The notes under the pieces: generated by a model
What the model was told of the DNA's origin: nothing
What the model saw: the letters and a program-made list of their open reading frames with translations, nothing else
Databases searched by the model: none
Program-made: the position numbers and the translations under genes
In this document: in pieces, positions 26,354-34,282 of the stretch
How the letters are laid out: the number at the start of each line of letters is the position of its first letter
How positions within the stretch are numbered: position 1 is the first letter of the stretch
Source of the DNA: Stutzerimonas stutzeri TS44
GTDB taxonomy: Bacteria > Pseudomonadota > Gammaproteobacteria > Pseudomonadales > Pseudomonadaceae
Direction of reading: 5' to 3'
NCBI GenBank assembly: GCA_000263395.1
Contig: AJXE01000011.1
Location: 57,197 to 121,196, forward strand
DNA: 64,000 nt

Positions 26354-26389
26354 TTATCAGTGGTAGCTGGGCCTGATAAGGAGACAAGA

Positions 26390-26608
26390 ATGAATTCAGA
26401 AAAAGTACAATTCAAAGTGGTTGCTGACCGTAGCCGCTGCTGTGGATATGGTCTGTGCGCGTCAGTCTGCCCGAGCATCTACAAGCTTGATGCAGATGGC
26501 CTTGTATATCTCGATAGTGATCTTGTTCCCGTAGAGCTCGAAGAAGAAGCCCGCGAGGGTGCGGCCGCTTGCCCCGCCGAAGCGATTTGGCTCGAAGAAA
26601 TCAAATGA
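26390..26608 (+). CDS. ditA3: [3Fe-4S]/[4Fe-4S]-type ferredoxin of the diterpenoid dioxygenase
   Basis: 72 residues from ATG 26390 with AAGGAGAC upstream. The cluster motif is Cys17-x5-Cys23-x3-Cys27 and a distal Cys-Pro (AAACPAEAIW, about 61). Position 20, Cys in [4Fe-4S] proteins, is Tyr, so a [3Fe-4S] cluster is likely; an extra Cys18 stands beside the first ligand. Small ferredoxins of this type usually serve P450s. DitA of P. abietaniphila is unusual in using one for a Rieske dioxygenase, and the position at the head of ditA3-B-C-D-E matches. It would pass electrons from a reductase such as 21611-22846 to DitA1A2. Confidence 0.88.
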   Translation: MNSEKVQFKVVADRSRCCGYGLCASVCPSIYKLDADGLVYLDSDLVPVELEEEAREGAAACPAEAIWLEEIK

Positions 26609-26672
26609 ACTACGAATCGGCCTAGGCGCTGGTAATTAGGACTAGGCAGATCGGCGTGTCGGGAGGACAGCA

Positions 26673-27434
26673 ATGGTGGGTCGCTTACAGAACAAGGTTG
26701 CGCTGATCACCGGTACTGGTGGTGGGCAGGGCAGGGCAGCCGCAATGCGTTTCGCTCAGGAAGGCGCCATTGTGGTCGGCTGTGACTTCAATGGGCCGGC
26801 GCATGAGGAAACCGCTGCGCTGATGCAGGAGCAGGGTTTCCGCTTATATGGCATGGCTCCGCTGGATCTTGGCGACCACGAACAGGCCAAGGCCTGGATC
26901 GACGCCGCCGTGGCCGAGCACGGTCGCATCGACATCCTATATAACAACGCTTCGGCCGCGCGTTTTGGTGCGGTTAACGAGATGTCGATCGAAGACTGGC
27001 ACTACACCATCCGGAACGAGTTGGACCTGCTGTTCTACACCACCAAATACGCTTGGCATCATCTTGCCGAGCAGCGTGGCGTGATTATTAATATTTCATC
27101 CACTGCAGCTTGGGGCGGCTCCAAGGTCGCCGGTATATCGGCGCATTCGGCTGCGAAGGGTGCGGTGGTGTCCTTTACCCGCCAGCTCGCGGTGGAAGGT
27201 GCGCCGGTTGGCATACGAGCTGTCAGCCTCAGCCCCGGATTCGTTGCGACGCCTGGTACCCGAGCATTTCTGGAAAATCCGGAAGCGCGTGCAGCGTTGC
27301 TAGATGGCGTACTAATGGATCGTCCCGGTGAGCCTGAAGAGGTGGTCGCCATGGCACTGTTTGTGGCTTCCAGTGAGGCCTCGTTCATTACCGGGTCGGA
27401 TTTCGTCATAGACGGCGGTCTGCTTGCAATCTAG
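26673..27434 (+). CDS. ditB: SDR dehydrogenase, probable dihydrodiol dehydrogenase DitB
   Basis: 253 residues with a GGGAGGAC ribosome site. ITGTGGGQGRAAA cofactor motif, Asp at the end of the second strand (GCDFNG, NAD-type), YNNAS in the NNAG position, and Ser in NISSTAAWG. The catalytic Tyr position is unusual: in GISAHSAAKGAVV the Tyr-x3-Lys motif reads HSAAK, with His where Tyr is expected. Either His substitutes or catalysis is altered. The place between ditA3 and the ring-cleavage enzyme suggests oxidation of the cis-dihydrodiol made by DitA back to a catechol-type diol (inference from the dit pathway). Confidence 0.8.
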   Translation: MVGRLQNKVALITGTGGGQGRAAAMRFAQEGAIVVGCDFNGPAHEETAALMQEQGFRLYGMAPLDLGDHEQAKAWIDAAVAEHGRIDILYNNASAARFGAVNEMSIEDWHYTIRNELDLLFYTTKYAWHHLAEQRGVIINISSTAAWGGSKVAGISAHSAAKGAVVSFTRQLAVEGAPVGIRAVSLSPGFVATPGTRAFLENPEARAALLDGVLMDRPGEPEEVVAMALFVASSEASFITGSDFVIDGGLLAI

Positions 27435-27502
27435 CAGCGCCCGTGCGGGCACCGGTCACCGGTGGCGCCCGTGAACCTAGAACAACAAAGAGGTGAATTC
27501 TC

Positions 27503-28444
27503 GTGGATATCATCGGCATCGGTTACATGGGCTTCGAAACCACTAAACTCGATGAGTGGCGTGACTATGGTCCAAACGTCATGGGCTTCGGAATCGGCCG
27601 CAGTCCCGAGAGCGACCCCGATTCGCTTTATTTCAAGATCGACGATCGTCGCCATCGTTTTGCCTTCCACGCCGGTAAGGTCGACCGTCTCGCCTATATA
27701 GGCTGGGAAGCGATAGGGCGGATGGCCTTTGAGGATGCATTGAAGAAGTTCACCGCTGCCGGCGTCGAGTTCACCCGCGGCGACGCGGAGCTTTGCGAGA
27801 AGCGCGGCGTGCGCGAGCTGATCCGTTTTCGCGATCCGGTCGGCTATCAGCATGAACTATTTTACGCACAAAAATGGACGCCACGCTCCTTTATGCCAGG
27901 GCGTTGCCATGGCGGCTTCGTTGCCAATGAGCGTGGTGCTGGCCACGTCGTGGTGATCACGCCGGAATACGGCCCCGAACTCGAGAATTTCCTGATCAAT
28001 GTGATGGGCTTCAGCTGGTATGGCGCCGGCGCAGGCAAGGGCCGCACTGGCTTTTTCCGTTCCAAACTGAATCATCACACCAGCCATGACATCGCATATG
28101 GTTTTGGGCCGGGGCGTATGGGTGTGCAGCACGTCGGTATCGTTGTCAGCAGCATCCGCGACGTTGGAGAGACCTACGACATCGTACGTAAACGTGAGCT
28201 GCCAATGATGATGACGCTCGGTCAGCATGCGCAGGACCCGCACGTGTCCTTCTACCATTTCACGCCTTCGGGCTTCGCCATCGAGACCATCGCCGAGATC
28301 GAGCCGTGGCAGGGCGATCCGTTCGAGCTCAATCCAGAAGTGTTGAGCGTGTGGGGGCATGAAATGGTTGGCCCGATCCTCGGCCCGAGCGTAAAAACGC
28401 CTGAAGAGGTGCTCGATCCGGAGTATTTGGCCAGCAAGCGCTGA
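27503..28444 (+). CDS. ditC: Extradiol ring-cleavage dioxygenase DitC
   Basis: 313 residues from a GTG start with AGAGGTG upstream. Type I extradiol dioxygenase with iron ligands His148 (GAGHVVVIT), His210 (GVQHVGIVV) and Glu261 (FAIETIAE), plus active-site His195 (TSHDIAYG), His242 and Tyr251 (QHAQDPHVSFYHF). In the dit pathway it opens the dihydroxylated aromatic ring of the 7-oxo-11,12-diol. A paralog of the same layout lies at 13890-14810. It is one base from ditD (TGAGATG), so the two are likely co-translated. Confidence 0.92.
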   Translation: MDIIGIGYMGFETTKLDEWRDYGPNVMGFGIGRSPESDPDSLYFKIDDRRHRFAFHAGKVDRLAYIGWEAIGRMAFEDALKKFTAAGVEFTRGDAELCEKRGVRELIRFRDPVGYQHELFYAQKWTPRSFMPGRCHGGFVANERGAGHVVVITPEYGPELENFLINVMGFSWYGAGAGKGRTGFFRSKLNHHTSHDIAYGFGPGRMGVQHVGIVVSSIRDVGETYDIVRKRELPMMMTLGQHAQDPHVSFYHFTPSGFAIETIAEIEPWQGDPFELNPEVLSVWGHEMVGPILGPSVKTPEEVLDPEYLASKR

Positions 28445-28445
28445 G

Positions 28446-29342
28446 ATGCGCATTGCGCGTGTGGAGGTTGCCGGTGAGGCCTTTTGGGCCTTGCTGGACG
28501 CCGACAGCGTACGCCTGCGGGCCATTCGTGCGTCTTTCAGTGAATGGGTAAAAACGGTTGGTGATCAAGGGGAAGCGGCGCTGGATCTCGACCCTGAGTG
28601 GATTCCGCTAGCGGCGTGCCGCCTGTTACCGCCACTTCACCCTGGCGGGCGCATTTTCGGCGTTGGTCTCAACTATCTAACCCATCTCGAGCGGCTAGGT
28701 AGTAAAACACCGGCACATACCTTGGCGTATTCGATTCCGGAATCGGCTCTGGTTGGTGCGAAAGATGATATTCAGTTTCCTGCCGTGACGAATGAGCTCG
28801 ACTACGAGGTTGAGCTGGTCGCTGTGGTCGCGCGTCCTTTATTGGACGAGCCGCAGGCGAGCTCGTGCTTGCTCGGCTATACGGTTGGCAATGACATCAG
28901 TGCGCGGGATGCAGGCCGGCTGATCGGCCGTCTCGACCTTCTTACACAAAAGGCGATGGATCGCACCACGCCAATAGGTCCCTGGATCGTTACGCTCGAT
29001 GAACTCGGTGGTCCCGGTCAGCCAGCACTGAATTTGCAACTAAGCGTCAATGGTGAACTGCGTCAGCGGGACAACACTGGAAACATGATTTTCCCGGTGG
29101 ACGAGCTACTGAACTACCTCGATGCACGGATAGCGCTTCGCCCAGGGGATCTGGTTTTTACTGGCTCGACGCATGGCGTGGCGCTAGAAACGGGCAACTT
29201 CCTCAAACCCGGCGATGCGATCGATGCCCGAATCGAGGGCGTTGGGCAGCTGTGCAACCGCGTCGGTGAGCGGCGCGAGCTGCATGCTGCACGCAAGGTG
29301 GGCCGGCTTGGGCTGCCTGCGGGTGATGACGTTATAGGCTAA
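28446..29342 (+). CDS. ditD: Fumarylacetoacetate hydrolase-family protein DitD
   Basis: 298 residues with FAH-fold signatures: IFGVGLNYLTHLE at the start of the catalytic domain, the metal motif LDYEVELVAVV (Glu-x-Glu), YTVGNDISARD with the third metal carboxylate, LVFTGSTHGVAL and LKPGDAIDARIEGVG. These enzymes hydrolyse C-C bonds of ring-fission products or act as isomerases/decarboxylases with Mg. Placed directly after ditC, it probably processes the cleavage product. The last 40 residues (RRELHAARKVGRLGLPAGDD) extend beyond the usual family end. A related protein is encoded at 43254. Confidence 0.85.
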   Translation: MRIARVEVAGEAFWALLDADSVRLRAIRASFSEWVKTVGDQGEAALDLDPEWIPLAACRLLPPLHPGGRIFGVGLNYLTHLERLGSKTPAHTLAYSIPESALVGAKDDIQFPAVTNELDYEVELVAVVARPLLDEPQASSCLLGYTVGNDISARDAGRLIGRLDLLTQKAMDRTTPIGPWIVTLDELGGPGQPALNLQLSVNGELRQRDNTGNMIFPVDELLNYLDARIALRPGDLVFTGSTHGVALETGNFLKPGDAIDARIEGVGQLCNRVGERRELHAARKVGRLGLPAGDDVIG

Positions 29343-29382
29343 CTGGCGCCCATCGTTCGCGGCCTTGTGTGAAGGAGCAGCA

Positions 29383-30969
29383 ATGAAAGAGGGATCACCT
29401 TGGGTTCCGTTCCGTCACCGAGTATTCCGAGGCCTCTGGTTTGCTGCTGCTGTCGTAAACCTGGCCATCTGGATGCAAACGGTAGGTGCGGCCTGGATCA
29501 TGACGACGCTGTCGTCGTCACCGCTGATGGTCTCGCTGGTACAGACAGCGATGACGCTACCGGTCTTTTTATTCGGCCTGCCAGGTGGAGTGATCGCCGA
29601 TCTGGTGGATCGCCGCCGCTGGCTGATCGTAACGCAGGCGACAATGCTCGGCGCGGCCGCAGTGCTATGTCTGCTTGCCTACAGTGGCCTACTGGGTGCC
29701 TGGACGCTGCTTTTGCTGACATTTGTTCTGGGTACTGGCAGCGCGTTGGGAATGTCCGCGTGGATGGTGACCATCGTTGATGTGTTGCCGCGAAGTGAGG
29801 TTCCGGCCGCAGTATCGCTGAATGGCATCGCGACCAATGCCGCTAGGGCATTGGGGCCGGCGATTGCCGGCGTGCTGATCGCATACTGGAACGCGGCATC
29901 GGTGTTTCTGGTGATTGCACTGTGCATGACGGCCTTGATCCTGTTTATTCTCACCTTGAAATCCAGCCGGCAGGCGCATGACCTGCCACCGGAAACGTTT
30001 AGCGGCGGCATGCGCAGCGGTTTGCGCTATATCCGGCACTCGTCAGTCTTGTTCAATGCTTTGAAGCAGGTGTTCGTTTTTACCAGTTGCGCCAGCGCAC
30101 TTTGGGCGCTGATGCCTCTGGTAGCCAAGGAAGAGCTCGACATGGACGCTGGCGGCTATGGCTTGCTCATGGCATTCATGGGCGGAGGAGCAGTGGTAGC
30201 TGCTCTCAATCTAACGAAGCTGTATCGCCGATTTACGTTGCGCACGCTCATTGCCTCAGGCGCGATCGCTTTTGCAGCTGCAACACTTGCTGCTGCCCTA
30301 ACGCATAACCGTTACGTCGTGTGGGCGATGCTGATCTTCGCTGGAATGGGCTGGATGGCCGTGAATGCGACCATCTCCACGGTCGTGCAAACCTACGCGG
30401 CGAACTGGGTGCGCGCCCGGGTCGCTTCGGTGTACCTGCTAATGCTTATGGGAGCCATGGCGCTGGGCGGGGTTTTGTGGGGGGCGTTGGCAGAATATAT
30501 AGGACTCAATAACGCGCTCATCATTTCTGCCGCGACTATTCTGTTGGGGCTTCTCATCACCCGTAATGGCCCAATCGAGTTGGGTAACGAAGCTGATTTC
30601 GCTGAAGCACAGCAGACCGACAAGCTGGTGCTGGCACGCGATGTTTCTCACTCCGATGGTCCGGTGTCTGTGGAAATCAGCTACCGAGTCAATGATGCCG
30701 AACATGGCATTTTCGTGCGCACGGCCTATGAGGTCGGCCAATCCAGACGGCGAAACGGGGCACAGAACTGGCGGCTTTACCGCGATCTGAGTGAAAAAAA
30801 CCTTTACGTTGAGCGTTTTATCGTCGAGTCCTGGCTCGAATATCTGCGCCAGCAGGCTAGAGTCACCAAAGGTGACGAGTCTAGAGAAAATAGCTTGCAG
30901 CGATTCCGATGTGACACTTTGGCAACGCGCCGCTACATCTACCAAGCCCCGTCGGTAAACGATCAGTAA
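29383..30969 (+). CDS. ditE: MFS permease DitE with C-terminal extension
   Basis: 528 residues from the ATG at 29383 (AAGGAG upstream). The first 400 residues hold about 10-12 helices of the MFS_3 (EntS-like) type: VAVVNLAIWMQTVGAAWIMT-like start and LPGGVIADLVDRRR as motif A. From about residue 405 a soluble domain follows (PVSVEISYRVND ... NWRLYRDLSEKNLYVERFIVESWLEYLRQ), resembling the monooxygenase-like (ABM fold) tail known in many MFS_3 proteins. In P. abietaniphila ditE was described as a permease linked to abietane degradation. It probably transports resin acids; the direction is not shown. Confidence 0.86.
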   Translation: MKEGSPWVPFRHRVFRGLWFAAAVVNLAIWMQTVGAAWIMTTLSSSPLMVSLVQTAMTLPVFLFGLPGGVIADLVDRRRWLIVTQATMLGAAAVLCLLAYSGLLGAWTLLLLTFVLGTGSALGMSAWMVTIVDVLPRSEVPAAVSLNGIATNAARALGPAIAGVLIAYWNAASVFLVIALCMTALILFILTLKSSRQAHDLPPETFSGGMRSGLRYIRHSSVLFNALKQVFVFTSCASALWALMPLVAKEELDMDAGGYGLLMAFMGGGAVVAALNLTKLYRRFTLRTLIASGAIAFAAATLAAALTHNRYVVWAMLIFAGMGWMAVNATISTVVQTYAANWVRARVASVYLLMLMGAMALGGVLWGALAEYIGLNNALIISAATILLGLLITRNGPIELGNEADFAEAQQTDKLVLARDVSHSDGPVSVEISYRVNDAEHGIFVRTAYEVGQSRRRNGAQNWRLYRDLSEKNLYVERFIVESWLEYLRQQARVTKGDESRENSLQRFRCDTLATRRYIYQAPSVNDQ

Positions 30970-31009
30970 TACCGCTTGGCATCCGTATGCTGAGTTAGTT
31001 GCGGCGTTT

Positions 31010-31027
31010 TATTCTCAGTATAGAATA
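31010..31027. promoter_or_regulatory. Palindrome TATTCT-N6-AGAATA upstream of ditR
   Basis: Perfect 6-bp arms with a 6-bp centre, 32 bases before the ditR start. IclR-family regulators often bind palindromes of this size in their own promoters, so autoregulation by DitR is likely. A similar sequence occurs at 24567-24584. Confidence 0.55.
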
Positions 31028-31059
31028 CAGATCTAAATCGAGCATGAGTTAGGGATCTG

Positions 31060-31854
31060 ATGAATAGCAATGAAATTTTAGACCTAGGTGAACAGCAGAA
31101 GGCCAACGGTGCCGTCCTTGTCAAACCGGTGTCTAATGCGATTCGTATCTTGCGACATCTGAGCCAAGTCGGTACGCCTGAGCGCTCCGTTGATATCGCA
31201 CGCCAGCTTTCTATCAATCCAAGCACATGCTTTAACATCCTGCGCACATTGGTCGCTGAAGACGTGGTGGATTTCAATCTCATGTCAAAGCGCTATTCGG
31301 CGGGGATAGGGCTGGCGCGTCTCGTTGAGCAGCTGGTCACCCAGGGGCAGCGGGTGCAGCTGGCGAAGCCGCTGTTACAAAGCCTGGCTGCGAGGCAGAG
31401 CATCACGGTCACGTTGTGGCGGCGCCTGGGTGCGGACCGCATTGTGATCGTCAGTTCCGCGGCGAGCCCCACGGACGTTCGAATCGATATGGCCGAAGGG
31501 CAACGTCTGCCGATGCTGATGGGTGCCAGCGGCAGATTGTTCGCTACGCAGATCGATCTTGACAGCCCGGAAATACGCGCGACCTACGACAGCATCCGCT
31601 GGGCTCGACCGTTGCCTTTCGATACGTACCGGGAAGAGGTACGCGAGGCTCAGAAACGAGGCTGGGCAACAGACGATGGTCATTTTTCCGTGGGCATTCT
31701 TGCTGTTGCCGCGCCTGTTTTTTCCCCCGGCGGCAGCATTGACTTTACGGTTTCGGCAGTGATGTTCCGCGGTCAGCGTGATGAGGAGGGAATTGCCGAG
31801 TTGGGCGATGCCCTCGTCGAATTCTGTATCGAACTGACCCGCGTTCTCTTCTAG
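31060..31854 (+). CDS. ditR: IclR-family transcriptional regulator DitR
   Basis: 264 residues. The N-terminal winged helix-turn-helix is visible (SNAIRILRHLSQVG, then RSVDIARQLSINPSTCFNILRTL with the recognition helix near residues 58-70). The C-terminal effector domain follows, with the family-typical DMAEGQRLPMLMGASGRLF, YREEVREAQKRGWATDDG and ILAVAAPVF. DitR of P. abietaniphila is an inducer-dependent activator of ditA3. Here it lies between ditE and convergent ditF (3-bp gap). Candidate targets are its own palindrome (31010) and, possibly, the TGNACA-N13-TGTNCA sites. Confidence 0.88.
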   Translation: MNSNEILDLGEQQKANGAVLVKPVSNAIRILRHLSQVGTPERSVDIARQLSINPSTCFNILRTLVAEDVVDFNLMSKRYSAGIGLARLVEQLVTQGQRVQLAKPLLQSLAARQSITVTLWRRLGADRIVIVSSAASPTDVRIDMAEGQRLPMLMGASGRLFATQIDLDSPEIRATYDSIRWARPLPFDTYREEVREAQKRGWATDDGHFSVGILAVAAPVFSPGGSIDFTVSAVMFRGQRDEEGIAELGDALVEFCIELTRVLF

Positions 31855-31857
31855 TAG

Positions 31858-33048
31858 CTACTCCCGAACCAGCAAAAGGCTTCCGCCCAATGGCCCACCT
31901 CCAGCCGCCACTGCGCAGACTCGGTTCTCCCTAGTCTGCCGCCCCTCGGCTCGCCCCCATAGCTGCAGGCAGGCCTCATGCACATAGCCCAGGCCGTGGG
32001 TGCGACCGCCGGAAAGCTGGCCGCCATTAGTATTGATAGGTAGCTCGCCGTCCAGCGCGATACGCTGACCGCCCTCGACGAAAGCGCCACTTTCGCCGGT
32101 CGGGCAGAGCCCCAGGGCTTCCAGCCAGATCATGGTGAGGATGGAAAAGCCGTCGTATAGCTGCGCGGAGTCGACATCCTGGGGGCAATAGTCGGTGCGG
32201 TCCCACATCATCCGACCTACGTCGAAAGCCGCCATCTGGGTGAGTGAGATCTGATCCCACGACCAAGGCTGATTCAAGGCCGCGCCAATGGATTCGATAC
32301 GAATCGGCGTATTGCGTGTGTCGCGCGCGGTATCTCGCCGCGACAGTACGATTGCGGTGGATGCATCGCAATGTACGTCGCAATCGAACATACGCAGTGG
32401 AGTCGAGATCATCCGCGATGCCATGTAGTCGTCCATGGTCATCGGCGTTCGATAAAGCGCTTTGGGATTGCGCATCGCATTTCGGCGACAGGTCAGGGCT
32501 ATCTGAGCCAGCTGTTCGGGTCGTGTGCCGTACTCATGAAAATGGCGCTGCGCATAGAGCGCCATTAGATTGATGCCGGACATTACGTTGAACGGCGTGA
32601 ACCATTGCCATGCGAAGCTGCTGTCGCGGCCCTGAGTCTTGTTGGTGAGCGCGCCAGCCTGCTTGTTCGACATGCGGGCGGATGCTTCGGTGATGGTGCG
32701 AAATACCAACACATGTTTGCACAGGCCTGCTTCGATGGCCATGGCTGCGTTGATTAAGCCAGCAAGCGGGCCGGGGCCTTCATAGCCGGCACCGAACCAG
32801 TTTACGTTCAGGCCCAGTGCGCTTTTGAGCGCGCTGGGGCCAACGGGAGAAAAGGGGTCGCCGTTATTGTTGTCCCCCGGCCAGCACGCGACTCCGTCTA
32901 TGTCGCTACGCTCTAGGCCTGCGTCGGTAATGGCTTCCAGGCAGGCGTCAAGCGTCAGACGCATTGCTGACAGCGAAGATGGCCGCCCGATTTCGGACTG
33001 TCCGATGCCGGTGATGGCTACTTGTTTATCGTATCGACGATCGAACAT
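31858..33048 (-). CDS. ditF: Thiolase-like lipid-transfer protein DitF (probable aldolase subunit)
   Basis: 396 residues of the SCP-x/thiolase-like superfamily: VAITGIGQSEIGRPSSLSAM start, GPGPLAGLINAAMAIEAGL, and the C-terminal INTNGGQLSGGRTHGLGYVHE loop. The nucleophilic Cys expected near GAGYEGPGPLAG is missing; Tyr-Glu-Gly stands there. The same loss is known in Ltp2-type steroid enzymes, which are retro-aldolases working with a DUF35 partner. Here the DUF35 gene lies immediately upstream with TGAATG spacing (zero bases). I infer a DitF-DUF35 aldolase that splits a beta-hydroxyacyl-CoA, rather than a true thiolase. It is transcribed opposite to ditR and ditG. Confidence 0.85.
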   Translation of the reverse strand: MFDRRYDKQVAITGIGQSEIGRPSSLSAMRLTLDACLEAITDAGLERSDIDGVACWPGDNNNGDPFSPVGPSALKSALGLNVNWFGAGYEGPGPLAGLINAAMAIEAGLCKHVLVFRTITEASARMSNKQAGALTNKTQGRDSSFAWQWFTPFNVMSGINLMALYAQRHFHEYGTRPEQLAQIALTCRRNAMRNPKALYRTPMTMDDYMASRMISTPLRMFDCDVHCDASTAIVLSRRDTARDTRNTPIRIESIGAALNQPWSWDQISLTQMAAFDVGRMMWDRTDYCPQDVDSAQLYDGFSILTMIWLEALGLCPTGESGAFVEGGQRIALDGELPINTNGGQLSGGRTHGLGYVHEACLQLWGRAEGRQTRENRVCAVAAGGGPLGGSLLLVRE

Positions 33049-33459
33049 TCACTGATCCCTTTCGAACATGGGCAGCCAGACGTCCTCGACGTTCAGGAAG
33101 CTGACTCGGACCGGCATGTCGATATGCACCTGTTGCGGATCCATGCCGATAACGTTACTGACAAAGCGCAGACCCGACTGCTCGATCAATTCAATGATCG
33201 CTACGACGTACGGCACGTCGAGTTCGGCGGTCCATGGCTGGTAGTTAAGCGTGTAGCTCACCACCGTGCCTTTACCGGAGACTGAGCGTGGGCCGACCTC
33301 GAAGCTGGCACAGCGAGGACATATGGGACCGGGAGGATGAAAGAACCGAGAACATGCCTCGCAATGGTGAATCAGCAGTTCACCTCGCTTGCCGCCCTGC
33401 CAGAAGGCGAGGGTATCGGCGTTCAGCGCGGGTAGTTTTCTAGGCATCGACATTTTCAT
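33049..33459 (-). CDS. DUF35 OB-fold/zinc-ribbon protein, DitF partner
   Basis: 136 residues. The zinc ribbon HHCEACSRFFHPPGPICPRC (about residues 31-50) has two CxxC pairs. It is followed by an OB-fold segment with VSYTLNY and VPYVVAIIEL as core strands. DUF35 proteins pair with thiolase-like or acyl-CoA-binding partners; ChsH2 of the steroid pathway activates Ltp2. The stop codon abuts the ditF ATG, so the two chains are probably made together. Three Met codons in frame (33459, 33453, 33447) make the exact start uncertain. Confidence 0.85.
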   Translation of the reverse strand: MKMSMPRKLPALNADTLAFWQGGKRGELLIHHCEACSRFFHPPGPICPRCASFEVGPRSVSGKGTVVSYTLNYQPWTAELDVPYVVAIIELIEQSGLRFVSNVIGMDPQQVHIDMPVRVSFLNVEDVWLPMFERDQ

Positions 33460-33491
33460 CCAGGTGCGCGTTTTTCGGTTACGTTATCATT

Positions 33492-33516
33492 TGTACATAA
33501 AACAGAAAAGTGTCAT
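33492..33516. promoter_or_regulatory. Shared ditF/ditG operator-promoter element TGTACA-N13-TGTCAT
   Basis: Same 13-bp spacing as the other dit copies, with interior AAAAC..AAAAGTGTC. TTGTAC and CATATT 17 bp apart look like a sigma-70 promoter for ditG. It lies between the divergent DUF35-ditF and ditG-ditH units and could control both. Confidence 0.65.
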
Positions 33517-33580
33517 ATTTCGTTTCGGGTTGGTACTGCTTCGAGCGGTGCGTCGTGGAGAAAAACAAGAGGATTTCAGT

Positions 33581-34282
33581 ATGTCCCAGTCATTGCTGGA
33601 CAAGACCATTGTCGTCACAGGCGGCTTCGGCGTGCTTGGTAGAACCCTTGGCGATCTGCTTCTGGCCAGAGGTGCCCGCGTGGCGCTACTTGACCGCGCC
33701 GATCCGTCCGGTTCGTTACCTGTGGCTGCACGACTGCATGCCATCGGCGGCGTTGATCTGACGTCCGTTGCCGCGGCAGCGGAGGCATTGAACAGGGTAG
33801 TTGAGCATTTCGGGCGCATCGATGGGCTGGTCAATGTAGCCGGCGGTTTCGCCTGGGAAACGCTTGAATCCGGAAGCCTCGACACCTGGGATCGCATGTA
33901 TCAGATGAACGTGCGCACTGCGGTAGTGGCCTCCCAGGCGGCGCTGCCTCATCTCACTGCGACTGGCTCGGGGCGGATCGTCAATGTCGGCGCGTTGGCC
34001 GCACTCAAAGCGGGCTTGGGCATGGGCGCTTACGCGGCGTCCAAGGCTGGCGTGGTTCGCCTTACCGAAGCGCTGGCAGAGGAGGTCAAGGATCGGGGCG
34101 TCACTGTCAATGCCGTGCTGCCAAGTATCATCGATACGCCGACCAACCGTGCCGACATGCCGGACTCCGATCCGGGTCGTTGGGTATCGCCAACAGCACT
34201 GGCATCGGTAATCGCGTTTCTTCTATCGGACGAAGCGGCCGCCGTAACCGGCGCCTGCCTGCCTGTGAGTGGTCGCGTATGA
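33581..34282 (+). CDS. ditG: SDR oxidoreductase DitG
   Basis: 233 residues from the ATG at 33581 with AGAGGA 6-7 bases upstream; the upstream in-frame extension crosses the operator and is not coding. Motifs: VVTGGFGVLGRTL (cofactor), LLDRADP (Asp, NAD-type), VNVAGG, and Ala/Gly-rich VGALAALKAG with YAASKAG (Tyr-x3-Lys). The usual catalytic Ser before the Tyr is not obvious (NVGALAA). It overlaps ditH by 4 bp (ATGA). A role as a hydroxyl/keto oxidoreductase in ring or side-chain breakdown is likely; the exact step is unknown. Confidence 0.85.
   Translation: MSQSLLDKTIVVTGGFGVLGRTLGDLLLARGARVALLDRADPSGSLPVAARLHAIGGVDLTSVAAAAEALNRVVEHFGRIDGLVNVAGGFAWETLESGSLDTWDRMYQMNVRTAVVASQAALPHLTATGSGRIVNVGALAALKAGLGMGAYAASKAGVVRLTEALAEEVKDRGVTVNAVLPSIIDTPTNRADMPDSDPGRWVSPTALASVIAFLLSDEAAAVTGACLPVSGRV

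Noticed and set aside
33389..33580. A longer start for ditG
   Set aside because: The extension overlaps the divergent DUF35 gene and the promoter element. AGAGGA supports the start at 33581.
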